Part shown: one piece after another, positions 18,357-27,219 of the stretch
Layout of the letters: every line of letters starts with the position of its first letter
Numbering within the stretch: the first letter of the stretch is position 1
From: Helicobacter ganmani
Lineage (GTDB): Bacteria; Campylobacterota; Campylobacteria; Campylobacterales; Helicobacteraceae
Direction of reading: 5' to 3'
DNA: 64,000 bases
NCBI RefSeq assembly: GCF_003364315.1
Contig: NZ_NXLS01000004.1
Coordinates: forward strand, 110,490-174,489
Notes under the pieces: model-generated
Databases searched by the model: none
Told to the model about the DNA's origin: nothing
Seen by the model: the letters and a program-made list of their open reading frames with translations, nothing else
Program-made: the position numbers and the translations under genes

Positions 18357-19022
18357 TTGCGCGTATTTACTGAAATTGAAATTGCAAAAATTCAACAAGC
18401 CATTTCAGAAAAAAAAGAGAAATTTCCACAAGAATGGCTTGGGCACACACTCGCCTACACACCTTATCAGCCACGCCCTCTACCTGAAATCTTTAAAAAA
18501 CCTGTGGATTCTACTCCTAAAATTCTCTATGACTTCTCTCTGCAAACATTGGATACTAGCGCGACGCAAATTTCACTTTTGCAAACAGCCAAAGACTATG
18601 AGAGCCGAGCTTGTGGGTTTTTTGTAGAATCTTTGGAGATTCTAACCTATATTCGCCGCTATGTGAGTATTCCGCTGATTTATGATTTTTTAATCTTAGA
18701 TTCTTATCAACTTTTAGAATCCCTTGTTTATGGTGCAGATAGCGTTGTTTTGTTGCCCAAATTTTTGACGCAAAAACAGCTCAAAAATCTAAGCGATTAC
18801 GCTACAAAAATAGGTTTAAGCATAATCTTTCGGATAGAATCCAAAGAAGATCTTACCAAAGCAATTTTTTCTAAAGCCGATATTTTGGATTTAAATGAAA
18901 ATTTTTCGCTCCTTTCTATGATTCCAAAAAACAAAATTATCCTAAGCAAGATTCCAAAAAATTTCCAAGAAAGCCACCAAAATTACTTCAAAGCACTTGA
19001 CATTACCATTTTAGAATTATAA
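18357..19022 (+). CDS. TrpC-like (indole-3-glycerol phosphate synthase fold) protein lacking catalytic residues
   Basis: The start is TTG 18357, preceded by AAGG. The 221-residue product aligns by eye with the indole-3-glycerol-phosphate synthase barrel: SIPLIYDFLILDSYQLLES matches the family block KDFIxDxYQI, and LVYGADSVVLLPKFL matches YGADAVLLI. The catalytic positions are changed: the KKASPSKG block is replaced by ILYDFSL, the Lys of KDF is Tyr, and the SESG loop is absent. At 221 residues it is shorter than true TrpC (about 255). I infer a non-catalytic relative. It follows glyS directly, probably in one transcript. Confidence 0.6.
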   Translation: MRVFTEIEIAKIQQAISEKKEKFPQEWLGHTLAYTPYQPRPLPEIFKKPVDSTPKILYDFSLQTLDTSATQISLLQTAKDYESRACGFFVESLEILTYIRRYVSIPLIYDFLILDSYQLLESLVYGADSVVLLPKFLTQKQLKNLSDYATKIGLSIIFRIESKEDLTKAIFSKADILDLNENFSLLSMIPKNKIILSKIPKNFQESHQNYFKALDITILEL

Positions 19023-19138
19023 ATTCTTGTCTTATTATTCCAAAAATAAATAAAATGAAAAATAATTTTTAAGTAATTCTTTAGAATTTTTTAGTTAAAA
19101 ACCTGATTTTAAAATTTATTGATTCCGTGGAGTAATTT

Positions 19139-19390
19139 ATGTCCTTAATGATTAATGAAGAATGTATTGCCTGCGATGCTTGTCGCGAAGAATGCCCCAA
19201 TGAAGCGATTGAAGAGGGAGACCCTCATTACACAATCGACCCAGAAAAATGCACAGAATGTTATGGATTCTATGATGAGCCTGCGTGTCTATCTGTTTGC
19301 CCAGTAGATGCTATAATCTCCGACCCTGATAATGTAGAAACCCTAGAAGAGCTAAAGTTCAAACACTCTCAATTACACCAAGAAGATTAG
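19139..19390 (+). CDS. 2[4Fe-4S] ferredoxin
   Basis: An 83-residue ferredoxin of the YfhL/Fdx type. The first cluster motif is CIACDACREECP; the second reads CTECYGFYDEPACLSVCP, with the extended spacing between Cys residues seen in the Allochromatium-type family. It carries low-potential electrons, and in Helicobacter a ferredoxin of this kind serves pyruvate and 2-oxoglutarate oxidoreductases. GTGGAG precedes the ATG. The order ferredoxin-ppx-waaC-acyltransferase matches what I recall from H. pylori. Confidence 0.93.
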   Translation: MSLMINEECIACDACREECPNEAIEEGDPHYTIDPEKCTECYGFYDEPACLSVCPVDAIISDPDNVETLEELKFKHSQLHQED

Positions 19391-19405
19391 ACTAAGGCAA
19401 CAAAA

Positions 19406-20890
19406 GTGGCACAAATCACTGCAATTATTGATATTGGTTCAAACTCTGCGAGAATGGCAATTTTTGAAAAAACAAGCCATTTGGGATTCCATTTGCTTTA
19501 TGAATCCAAAAGCAAAGTCCGAATCTCTGAATCCACTTATGAACATCAAGGCTATTTGCAACAAAAACCAATGGAACGTGCTCTTTGCGCCTTAAAAGAC
19601 TTTTTGTGGATTGCTAAATTACATAAAGCACGCAAGATTTTATGTGTCGCTACTTCCGCAGTGCGTGATGCGCCCAACAAAGCAGACTTTTTAAAACTTG
19701 CAAAAAAGATTGGATTGAAAATCAAGGTTATCACAGGAGAACAAGAAGCATATTTTGGAGCATTAAGCGCGCTTAATCTTTTGCCCTATCACGAAGGTCT
19801 TACGATTGATATTGGCGGTGGAAGCACGGAATGCGCGCTAATAGAAAATTCCAAAGTAGTAGATAAAATCTCATTAAATATAGGGACAATCCGATTAAAA
19901 GAATTATTCTTTGACAAAGGAGACTTACAAGGCGCAAGAAATTTTGTCCAACAAACGCTTGCGCAACTTCCCTCTCATTTTCATCATCGACGAATTTTTG
20001 GGATTGGTGGAACTGCAAGGGCGTTGAGCAAAATCATTCAAAAGCAAATCAACTATCCACTAGACACATTGCACGCTTTTGAATACGATTTTGCAACACA
20101 CCACGAGTTTTTTCGTGAAATTTACACCGCAAAACCAGATGAATTGCCACAACTCGGCATTCAAGCAGACAGGATTGATTCCATTCAAGGGGGAGCTTTA
20201 ATCTTTCATCTTGCCCTATTGCACTTCAAAGCCGAAAATGTTGTTACAAGCGGAGTTGGAGTGCGTGAGGGTGTTTTTTTGAATGACCTTTTGCGCTATG
20301 AAAATGGGCATTTCCCTCCGAACTTCAATCCTAGTGTGCGGAATCTAAAAGACCGCTTTATCCGTGATTTCAAACAATCCAATTCACAAAAAACCCTTGC
20401 GCTCAAGCTTTTTGAAGCTCAAAGAAAAATCCCATTAATCCATGATTCCTACCAACAACATTTAAGCGTTAGTGCGGAATTATGTAATATCGGAATTGCG
20501 CTTAATTTTTATGAAAAAAGTCATCACGGAAATTACATTTTATTTAATGCCCTAAGTTATGGTTTAAGTCATCAAGACAGATTATTGATTGCAACACTTG
20601 TAAAGTTCGCTTTTAAAAAGATTCCACAGACTTTAACTTATGCTAATTTATTGCCTGAAATCAAAGTGATTAAGATTCTTAGCTTTTTTGTAGGGCTTTG
20701 CGAAATCCTAAGCAAGAATCAAATACCAAAAAACTTTCAATTCTCCTTTGAATCAAGTCAAAATGGATATACTTTACAGATTACACATTCAGAGTTTTCC
20801 TATCTTGTGCGAGAGCAAATTTCTAAACTGATTCCTCCAAGCCCTATTATAGAAATTGCATTGATTCAAACCACAAAAGCCAACCAATGA
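19406..20890 (+). CDS. Ppx/GppA family exopolyphosphatase / pppGpp phosphatase
   Basis: The start is GTG 19406 with AAGG eight bases upstream. The 494-residue protein has the ASKHA-type phosphate motifs AIIDIGSNSARMAIFE at residue 5, TIDIGGGSTECALIE near residue 133 and FGIGGTARALSK near residue 198, followed by a helical C-terminal HD-like region. It would hydrolyse inorganic polyphosphate and/or pppGpp, linking phosphate storage to the stringent response. It overlaps waaC by four bases (ATGA). Confidence 0.9.
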   Translation: MAQITAIIDIGSNSARMAIFEKTSHLGFHLLYESKSKVRISESTYEHQGYLQQKPMERALCALKDFLWIAKLHKARKILCVATSAVRDAPNKADFLKLAKKIGLKIKVITGEQEAYFGALSALNLLPYHEGLTIDIGGGSTECALIENSKVVDKISLNIGTIRLKELFFDKGDLQGARNFVQQTLAQLPSHFHHRRIFGIGGTARALSKIIQKQINYPLDTLHAFEYDFATHHEFFREIYTAKPDELPQLGIQADRIDSIQGGALIFHLALLHFKAENVVTSGVGVREGVFLNDLLRYENGHFPPNFNPSVRNLKDRFIRDFKQSNSQKTLALKLFEAQRKIPLIHDSYQQHLSVSAELCNIGIALNFYEKSHHGNYILFNALSYGLSHQDRLLIATLVKFAFKKIPQTLTYANLLPEIKVIKILSFFVGLCEILSKNQIPKNFQFSFESSQNGYTLQITHSEFSYLVREQISKLIPPSPIIEIALIQTTKANQ

Positions 20891-21912
20891 AAACTCCGCT
20901 GAAAGTCGCCATTGTCCGCTTAAGCTCACTTGGAGATATTATCCATAGTGCGAGCTTATTGCCGCTACTTCTTGAATCCCTCAAACCAACTTATGCAGTT
21001 ACTTTGCATTGGTATATTGATAAAATCTTTAGTGAGATTTTGGAGGATTCTCCTTTGATTGATAAACTCATCGCATTGCCTTTGAAAGAGGCGATTGCTT
21101 CTAGGAAATTCTATGCTTTGACAGCAATTTACCATACTCTAAAGCAAGAATCCTATGATATTGTATTAGACTTGCAAGGTTTGTTAAAATCTGCTTTGAT
21201 AAGCAAGCTTTTATCAACAAACAAAGTTATAGGATTTCAAACCGCTAAAGAATCTCTCGCAACCTTTTTTTATCACCAAAAAATCCCAATCCCTTATGAA
21301 GAACATATTTTATTACGTAATGCAACTTTGGCTTTTAGCGCATTTGGCTTGAAAATTCCCACTTTAGAGACTTTAAAAAACCCTCAAAATTTCTTAGGAT
21401 TCCAAGATTCTTTCCTACCTTTTGACTTGCCAAAAAACAAAAAAATTCTTTGTGTGTTAGAGACTTCCAAGCCCAACAAAACTTATCCCATAAAATCTTT
21501 CGTGGAGCTTGCCTCACTCCTAAACGCAAAATCCTATACACCGCTTTTCCTAAGTCGTGAAACCTTAGAGATTCTAAACCCAAAAAATACACGATTCCAA
21601 AGTATCCATAGCTTAAATTTAAATCAAATCAAAATGCTCGTGGCACAAATGGATTTAGTCATTGGAGGTGATACAGGTATTACACATCTTGCTTGGGCAT
21701 TCCATCGCCCCTCTATCACACTTTTTGGAGCAACACCAGCACAAAGATTCAACCTTAGCACACGACAAAACCTTTATCTTAGTGCCAATGAACAAGCAAA
21801 TTACAAAAAAGATGATTTTAGCATTCGTGAGATTTCCCCCTCTCGTATCTGCACACTTGCTTGTGCGATTTTGGAGGGGAATCTCAAACACCAAACAAAA
21901 GAGAAGCAATGA
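20887..21912 (+). CDS. waaC: Lipopolysaccharide heptosyltransferase I (WaaC)
   Basis: A glycosyltransferase family 9 protein of 341 residues: N-terminal IVRLSSLGDIIHSASLLP, the central DLQGLLKSALIS segment and the C-terminal donor-site motif VIGGDTGITHLAWAF followed by LFGATPAQR. It adds the first heptose to Kdo-lipid A on the cytoplasmic face of the inner membrane. It overlaps ppx at its start and the acyltransferase at its end by four bases each. Confidence 0.9.
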   Translation: MKTPLKVAIVRLSSLGDIIHSASLLPLLLESLKPTYAVTLHWYIDKIFSEILEDSPLIDKLIALPLKEAIASRKFYALTAIYHTLKQESYDIVLDLQGLLKSALISKLLSTNKVIGFQTAKESLATFFYHQKIPIPYEEHILLRNATLAFSAFGLKIPTLETLKNPQNFLGFQDSFLPFDLPKNKKILCVLETSKPNKTYPIKSFVELASLLNAKSYTPLFLSRETLEILNPKNTRFQSIHSLNLNQIKMLVAQMDLVIGGDTGITHLAWAFHRPSITLFGATPAQRFNLSTRQNLYLSANEQANYKKDDFSIREISPSRICTLACAILEGNLKHQTKEKQ

Positions 21913-22847
21913 AAATTTTTCAATCCTTTAAAGAATTTTTATTTCTTTTTTTTCTGCAAGGATTGGGCTACTTCTTTCTATATTTGCCCCATTTCTTGCG
22001 CTTTAGCTTGGCAAAAGGAATCGCATTTTTTTTGTATCTGCTAGATTCTAGGCGCAAGTTTGATTTGCTAGCAAACTTGGATTTTGCCTACAATCACTCC
22101 CTAACCAATGCCCAAAAACACGAAATCCTAAAGTGCAATTACCTCAATCTCGTATATAATTCTATCAGCTTTTTTATGCTCTCTGTAAGCACTAAAGAGC
22201 GAATTCTCCAAACAACGCGCTTTGAAAATGGCGAAATCATAGAATCCCTGCTAAGAAATGGTGAAAAAATCATCTTTGTTACCGCGCATTATGGCAACTG
22301 GGAATACACTACTCCCGCCTTTACTTGTCATTTCAACCACCCCATTACCGCTGTGGCGAGAATGACGCCAAACACTTGGGTGAATCGCTATCTTTTAGAA
22401 ACGCGTTCTAAATTCCATATCACGATTCTCAACAAACAAGGTGCAATGCTAGGACTCGTCAAAGCACTTAACAAAACAAAGGTAATTGGGGCTGTAACAG
22501 ACCAAAATACTGCCAAGAGTGATGGGTTATTGGTAAAGTTTTTTGATAAAAATGTCCGACACACACCCATTGCATCTCTTTTGTCCTTGAAATATCACGC
22601 CAAAATTGTGCATGCTTTTGCTTCCTATTCTCAAGATTATCGTCAAATCCTCATCAAAGTTCTGCCTCCCATAGAATTTCAAGAAACAGGAGACTTACAA
22701 GCCGATATTCAGAATTTAACACAAATCCAAAGCGATATTTTGGAGCAAACTATTCGTGAAAATCCAAAAGAATGGCTATGGTTTCACAAAAAATTCAAAA
22801 ATCAATACGAGCATATCTATGAAAATTCTCATCATCAAACTAAATAA
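21909..22847 (+). CDS. Lipid A biosynthesis lauroyl-type acyltransferase
   Basis: The start is ATG 21909, overlapping the waaC stop as ATGA; an upstream start inside waaC is unlikely. The product (312 residues) has an N-terminal membrane anchor and the family's catalytic H-x4-E motif in TAHYGNWEY near residue 132, followed by VARMTPN and AVTDQNTAKSDG. It belongs to the LpxL/HtrB/WaaM family, which adds secondary acyl chains to lipid A. It overlaps the next glycosyltransferase gene by 29 bases. Confidence 0.9.
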   Translation: MKIFQSFKEFLFLFFLQGLGYFFLYLPHFLRFSLAKGIAFFLYLLDSRRKFDLLANLDFAYNHSLTNAQKHEILKCNYLNLVYNSISFFMLSVSTKERILQTTRFENGEIIESLLRNGEKIIFVTAHYGNWEYTTPAFTCHFNHPITAVARMTPNTWVNRYLLETRSKFHITILNKQGAMLGLVKALNKTKVIGAVTDQNTAKSDGLLVKFFDKNVRHTPIASLLSLKYHAKIVHAFASYSQDYRQILIKVLPPIEFQETGDLQADIQNLTQIQSDILEQTIRENPKEWLWFHKKFKNQYEHIYENSHHQTK

Positions 22848-23886
22848 AATCGGCGATGTTTTACTAATTAGCCCACTTTTTTCCAATCTAAAAGCCCATT
22901 ATGGAGAAGAATGTATTATTGATATACTTGTTAATGACGGCACACAAGGCGCAATTAGCCGCGAGCATTTGCGCAAGATTCACTGCCTAAGACGTCCGAA
23001 AAATCCTTGGCAAAAACTACAAGCCGAAATCTCCTTACTCTATGCTGTCAAGCGAGAAAAATATGATATGGTAATTGGCTTAGGCAGTGGGGAGCGCACA
23101 GCATTTTTGAGTTTTTGGAGCGGAGCTAAGATTCGCGTTGGATACCCGCCCCATAGCTTTTGGTCTAAATCTATTTATAACTTAAGGCTACCCTACAAAG
23201 GAGGACAACATACGATTGAATATAACCTAGAAGCCTTGCGTGCGCTTGGGATTCCTATTCTCTCTAAATGTGTCTGTGCAAATATCGCACTAGATTGCGA
23301 GAAACTTAAGAATCTCCCACAATATTTCGTGCATTTACATCTCTTTAGTAGCTGGTTTTTTAAATGTATAGAGGATAGTTTTTGCGCAAAAATCATTGAT
23401 TTCATCACGCAAACCTACCAACTCCCTTGCATTCTCACTACTTCAAATGACCCAAGGGAATCCGAAAAACTTCAGCACATTTTACAGCTAACTAAAAGCA
23501 AGCCCATTGTGTTTAATGGCAATTTATCGCTAGGTGAAGTATCTTTGCTAAACTCCAAAGCCTTAGCGTTTATCGGTGTAGATACAGGCGTTATGCACTT
23601 AAGTGCGGCAAACAACACTCCAACTTTTGCATTTTTTGGTCCAACATCACCTATGACTTGGGGTCCTTGGGATAATGACTTACAAGATTCCACTTATCTT
23701 GCGCGCAATGGAATCCAAAGTATGGGAAAACATTGCGTCTATCAAGAGCCATTACCTTGCGTGCCTTGCGACAGAGACGGCTGCAATGGAAGCAAAAAGA
23801 GTGATTGCTTGCTTGGTAAGCTAGACGAAAATCTTGCACTAAAAACTTTACAAGACTTTCTTACACCTCTTATGCCTACAAACTAA
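22819..23886 (+). CDS. Glycosyltransferase family 9 (heptosyltransferase II-like)
   Basis: I chose ATG 22819 because the family start MKILIIKLNKIGDVLLISPL begins there; the longer frame adds sequence coded inside the acyltransferase gene. The 355-residue protein has the GT9 pattern: IGLGSGERTAFLSFW in the first half and GVDTGVMHLSAANNTPTFAFFG as donor-sugar site, then a Cys-rich segment CVPCDRDGC near the C-terminus. It probably extends the LPS core (WaaF- or WaaQ-like); the exact acceptor is unknown. It overlaps the convergent yedF-like gene by 11 bases. Confidence 0.8.
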   Translation: MKILIIKLNKIGDVLLISPLFSNLKAHYGEECIIDILVNDGTQGAISREHLRKIHCLRRPKNPWQKLQAEISLLYAVKREKYDMVIGLGSGERTAFLSFWSGAKIRVGYPPHSFWSKSIYNLRLPYKGGQHTIEYNLEALRALGIPILSKCVCANIALDCEKLKNLPQYFVHLHLFSSWFFKCIEDSFCAKIIDFITQTYQLPCILTTSNDPRESEKLQHILQLTKSKPIVFNGNLSLGEVSLLNSKALAFIGVDTGVMHLSAANNTPTFAFFGPTSPMTWGPWDNDLQDSTYLARNGIQSMGKHCVYQEPLPCVPCDRDGCNGSKKSDCLLGKLDENLALKTLQDFLTPLMPTN

Positions 23887-24208
23887 CTGCGTCCTCTGCA
23901 TTTAAAAGTGCATTAAGTGTAGCTTTGGCATTGCCAACTTGACCGACTTTGAGAGATTCTAAAAGTCCAAAATGTTCCAAACAAGTTTGACAAGAAAAAA
24001 TTGCAATCCCTTGCGCCTCTAAAGATTTCAGGACTTCAACCCCTGCCGCATTCGTTGTAGCCAACAAAACACCGCGATTTAATAAATAAATCGCTTGAGG
24101 TTGCGGATTGCATTCTTTCATTGTACTTAAAAATCCCAAGATAAGCTTGCGTCCAAGCTCGCTATTTTCACCGATTGAGTCGTCTTTAATCAATAAAACC
24201 TTTTTCAC
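23876..24208 (-). CDS. DsrE/YedF-like selenium- or sulfur-metabolism protein
   Basis: A 110-residue protein resembling the C-terminal DsrE-like half of YedF: VLLIKDDSIGENSELGRKL at the start, FLSTMKECNPQP, YLLNRGVLLAT and IFSCQTCLEHFGLL, with a CxxC pair. The N-terminal TusA-like half of full YedF is absent. Such proteins are often encoded with selD and are thought to traffic sulfur or selenium. selD (36005-37078) and mnmH (31865-32863) are on the same strand in this window, which supports a selenium role. Confidence 0.7.
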   Translation of the reverse strand: MKKVLLIKDDSIGENSELGRKLILGFLSTMKECNPQPQAIYLLNRGVLLATTNAAGVEVLKSLEAQGIAIFSCQTCLEHFGLLESLKVGQVGNAKATLNALLNAEDAVSL

Positions 24209-24219
24209 TTTCTCTCCCT

Positions 24220-25305
24220 TTAAGATTCTATAATTTTATCTAAAACTCTTTGTTCAAAACCTAAATTTCTAGCCTGAAACAAAAAGATTCTGAATTTCTT
24301 TGGAATCCCCAAACAACGATATTTTTCGCGCAATTTCTTAGGGATAATTACCAAAGAATAAGTATAAGTGGAGAGGAATATTTTGCCCTTTATTTTTTCT
24401 ATTGCGATTTTATGCCTAAAAACTTGTGAAAAACTTTTTTCCTCCAAAAGTCGCTTTAATTCCAATTTTTGCACACGAGAGAGCAAAACACCACAAATTT
24501 TACACACCAAATCCACAGATTCTAAAGCATTGTTTAAAGATTCCAATCCCAACACACAAAATTTACCTAAAGTTGGAATCTCAAAAACTTGATTTGTAGG
24601 CGCAACACTTTCTTGTTGAAATCCCTTACAAAGCTCTTTTAAACTAAATGCGATTCCGCTTTCAAACTCACTTAAAAGCCTTTTGGTAAAATTGATTCTA
24701 AAATAATTGCGCTGATAACGCGGATTGAGATTGCTAAAATCCTCAAAATAAAAAAAATGATTTTTTTGGAGATATTTTAAAATTTCCGCGTGACTGACCT
24801 GCCATAGAGGACGCACAATCCAATAACTGATTTTTTCTTGCTGAATCTCTCTAATGCAAATCCTCTTGTATTTGGGCGACATTTGCATTTTTTGCAAATT
24901 TGTTCCCTTGCAAAACTGCATTAAAAACCACTCCAACATATCATCTAGCTGATGTGCCAAAATCAGATGAGAATATCCAAAATGCATAATCAAATTTTCA
25001 AAAAAATCATAACGCAACTTACGCGCATTGCTTTCAAAATTATTGTGTATTTTGGGTGCATACTCCACAAAACACCGCTTATTATCCATTAAACACAAAT
25101 TTTGCGCATAAGAAACCTCCAAAGCAGCCTGCTTGCGCATACCATAGTTCATAATTGCCACATCAAAAGGAATTTGATAGGATTTGAGCAAAAAATACAA
25201 CGCACTAGAATCCACCCCGCCAGAGAATGCTAAGAGATTCCTGCTCCCTCTTAGCTCCTCTACAAACTCTAATGTAATCTCAAAATTATGCTCGCCCAAG
25301 CACAC
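24220..25305 (-). CDS. tilS: tRNA(Ile)-lysidine synthase TilS
   Basis: A PP-loop ATPase that converts C34 of the CAU-anticodon tRNA-Ile to lysidine, making it read AUA. The PP-loop motif is LAFSGGVDSSALY near residue 28; the family motifs AHQLDDMLEWFLMQ and YQRNYFR are present. At 361 residues it is shorter than E. coli TilS and has a reduced C-terminal domain, as in other Helicobacter. It overlaps the 3' end of rimO by 20 bases. Confidence 0.9.
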   Translation of the reverse strand: MCLGEHNFEITLEFVEELRGSRNLLAFSGGVDSSALYFLLKSYQIPFDVAIMNYGMRKQAALEVSYAQNLCLMDNKRCFVEYAPKIHNNFESNARKLRYDFFENLIMHFGYSHLILAHQLDDMLEWFLMQFCKGTNLQKMQMSPKYKRICIREIQQEKISYWIVRPLWQVSHAEILKYLQKNHFFYFEDFSNLNPRYQRNYFRINFTKRLLSEFESGIAFSLKELCKGFQQESVAPTNQVFEIPTLGKFCVLGLESLNNALESVDLVCKICGVLLSRVQKLELKRLLEEKSFSQVFRHKIAIEKIKGKIFLSTYTYSLVIIPKKLREKYRCLGIPKKFRIFLFQARNLGFEQRVLDKIIES

Positions 25306-26614
25306 AACCTAACACATTTTCTCCTACGACTTCTGTAATTTTAACACGATAGTACCCAATCTCTAAATCCTCCTTGATTTCCTTGTCGTTAATCAGAATC
25401 TCTCCATCAATTTCAGGAGCAAAACGAATATCTCTTGCGCTATAAAAATACTCCGATTCCGCGGATTTTCCCTCTAATATCACAAGGATTTCACTGCCCA
25501 CCAAAGCCTCTAAATCTTTTTTGTATTGCTTTAAAAAAATCTTATTAATCCGCTTCAATCGCGCATTAATCGTCTTTTGCGACACTTGTTCTAATTGCGC
25601 ACTTTTTGTTCCCTCTTCGCAAGAGAATCCAAAGAAATTCATTCTATCAAAGCAAAAAGTTTGAATCCAATCACATAGCTCCCCGAAATCCTCCTCCTCC
25701 TCACTTGGGTGTCCGATAATAAAACTTGTGCGCACAAAACTATTTGGCACTGCACGCATAGCTTGTAGCAACTCTTGAAACTCTCCTTCTCTCCCCATTG
25801 TTTTTAAGACTTTTTGACTAATATGTTGCAAAGGTATATCAAAGTAGTTTTGAAAGATTGTAGAATCACAAATTGCGGTAATTAAACGCTTAGAAGTTGT
25901 GGAGGGATAAAGATACAAAATCCTTGCACTTTTGATTTCCAATCCCTCTTTTGCAAGTTTATCTATGCTCTCAATGAGTTGCACCAATCCGTCTTTAACC
26001 CCAACATCACGCAAATAAGAACTAGAATCCTGCGCGATAAAACTAAAATCCCTAAAACCTTGCTTGACTAAATTTTTCACTTCTTTAAGTGTAGATTCTA
26101 AAGTGCGAGAATGCAATTTGCCCTTAAAGCTTGGAATCGCACAAAAACTACATTTTTGATTGCAACCCTCTGATAATTTAATATATGCGTGGATTTTAGA
26201 GCCGCTAATGACACGCTTATGATTTTCATTTGCTAAAAATACCCCCTTTTGGCTTGAAAGAACCTTTCCATTTTTGCGCAATTCTATTAGCTCACCAATC
26301 TTATCATAATCTCCCACACCTGTAATAATATCAATCTCTGGAATCTCTTGTTTTAATTCTTTTGCATAGCGTTCGCTTAAACAACCACTTGCAACAAGAA
26401 TTGCATCTTTTCTCTTTGATTGCAAAGCATTCAAAATGCTTTGGACACTTTCTTGTTTTGCCGCTTCAATAAATCCACAGGTATTAATAATCACAACATC
26501 AGCTTCGCTTAAGTTTTGCGTATTTTCATATTCACTTAAAGCCCCAAGCATTACTTCGCTATCCACTAGATTCTTTGTGCAACCTAGTGAGACTAAGTGC
26601 AATTTTTTGCTCAT
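25286..26614 (-). CDS. rimO: Ribosomal protein S12 methylthiotransferase RimO
   Basis: A radical-SAM methylthiotransferase of 442 residues. The N-terminal MTTase domain begins LHLVSLGCTKNLVDSEVMLG and has the further Cys residues of its first cluster (IINTCGFI, VASGCLSERY). The radical-SAM cluster motif is CNQKCSFCAIP near residue 150, and a TRAM-like domain ends the protein. It modifies an Asp of ribosomal protein S12. The start LHLVSLGCTKN distinguishes it from MiaB. Confidence 0.93.
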   Translation of the reverse strand: MSKKLHLVSLGCTKNLVDSEVMLGALSEYENTQNLSEADVVIINTCGFIEAAKQESVQSILNALQSKRKDAILVASGCLSERYAKELKQEIPEIDIITGVGDYDKIGELIELRKNGKVLSSQKGVFLANENHKRVISGSKIHAYIKLSEGCNQKCSFCAIPSFKGKLHSRTLESTLKEVKNLVKQGFRDFSFIAQDSSSYLRDVGVKDGLVQLIESIDKLAKEGLEIKSARILYLYPSTTSKRLITAICDSTIFQNYFDIPLQHISQKVLKTMGREGEFQELLQAMRAVPNSFVRTSFIIGHPSEEEEDFGELCDWIQTFCFDRMNFFGFSCEEGTKSAQLEQVSQKTINARLKRINKIFLKQYKKDLEALVGSEILVILEGKSAESEYFYSARDIRFAPEIDGEILINDKEIKEDLEIGYYRVKITEVVGENVLGCVLGRA

Positions 26615-26627
26615 TTTTTTCCTAAAT

Positions 26628-27209
26628 TTATAAAGTTTGCATTTTTTTCAAAGCTGCTTTGACCATTTCACCGACTTCTGCGTTCTCTAAACCTTTTGTC
26701 GCTTTATGAATCACATCACTTTTGTATCCCAAAGACTCCAAAGCCAAAATCACTTGATGCAAATTAGAATCCTCCGCTACTCCCATATTATGATTTTGTG
26801 TTAATTCCAAAGACCAACCAGAAAGCTCTACTAGAATCCTACCCGCACTCTTTGGACCAATTCCCGGTACTCTTTGCATAGATTTCACATCATTGCTTTC
26901 TACAATTTTTGCAAAAGTTTGAGGACTAAAAGTAGAAAGAATTGCGATTGCAACTTTTGGACCTACGCCATTGATTTTAATCAGACGCTCAAAAAGGCTT
27001 TTTTCCATTAAATCTACAAACCCAAATAAAATCTGCGCGTCCTCACGAATAATGTGTGAAATATGCAAGATTAGCTTTTCGCCCACTTTGGCTTTAATCT
27101 GATTGAAGGTTTGCAAAGAAACAAACACTTCATACACCACACCTGTGCATTTTAAAGCCACACGCGTTGGTTCTTTGATAAAAATTTCCCCCTCTAATGC
27201 AATAATCAT
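26628..27209 (-). CDS. ruvA: Holliday junction DNA helicase subunit RuvA
   Basis: The 193-residue protein has the RuvA OB-fold start (IIALEGEIF), two helix-hairpin-helix motifs (FERLIKINGVGPKVAIAIL and MQRVPGIGPKSAGRILVEL) and a C-terminal RuvB-interacting domain (ALESLGYKSDVIHKA). It tetramerises on Holliday junctions. The gene starts 10 bases after the FapA-like gene. Confidence 0.95.
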   Translation of the reverse strand: MIIALEGEIFIKEPTRVALKCTGVVYEVFVSLQTFNQIKAKVGEKLILHISHIIREDAQILFGFVDLMEKSLFERLIKINGVGPKVAIAILSTFSPQTFAKIVESNDVKSMQRVPGIGPKSAGRILVELSGWSLELTQNHNMGVAEDSNLHQVILALESLGYKSDVIHKATKGLENAEVGEMVKAALKKMQTL

Positions 27210-27219
27210 TAAGATTCCT

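Noticed and set aside
21861..21908. N-terminal extension of the lipid A acyltransferase
   Set aside because: It lies inside waaC and reads as unrelated polar sequence; ATG 21909 overlaps the waaC stop in the usual ATGA form.
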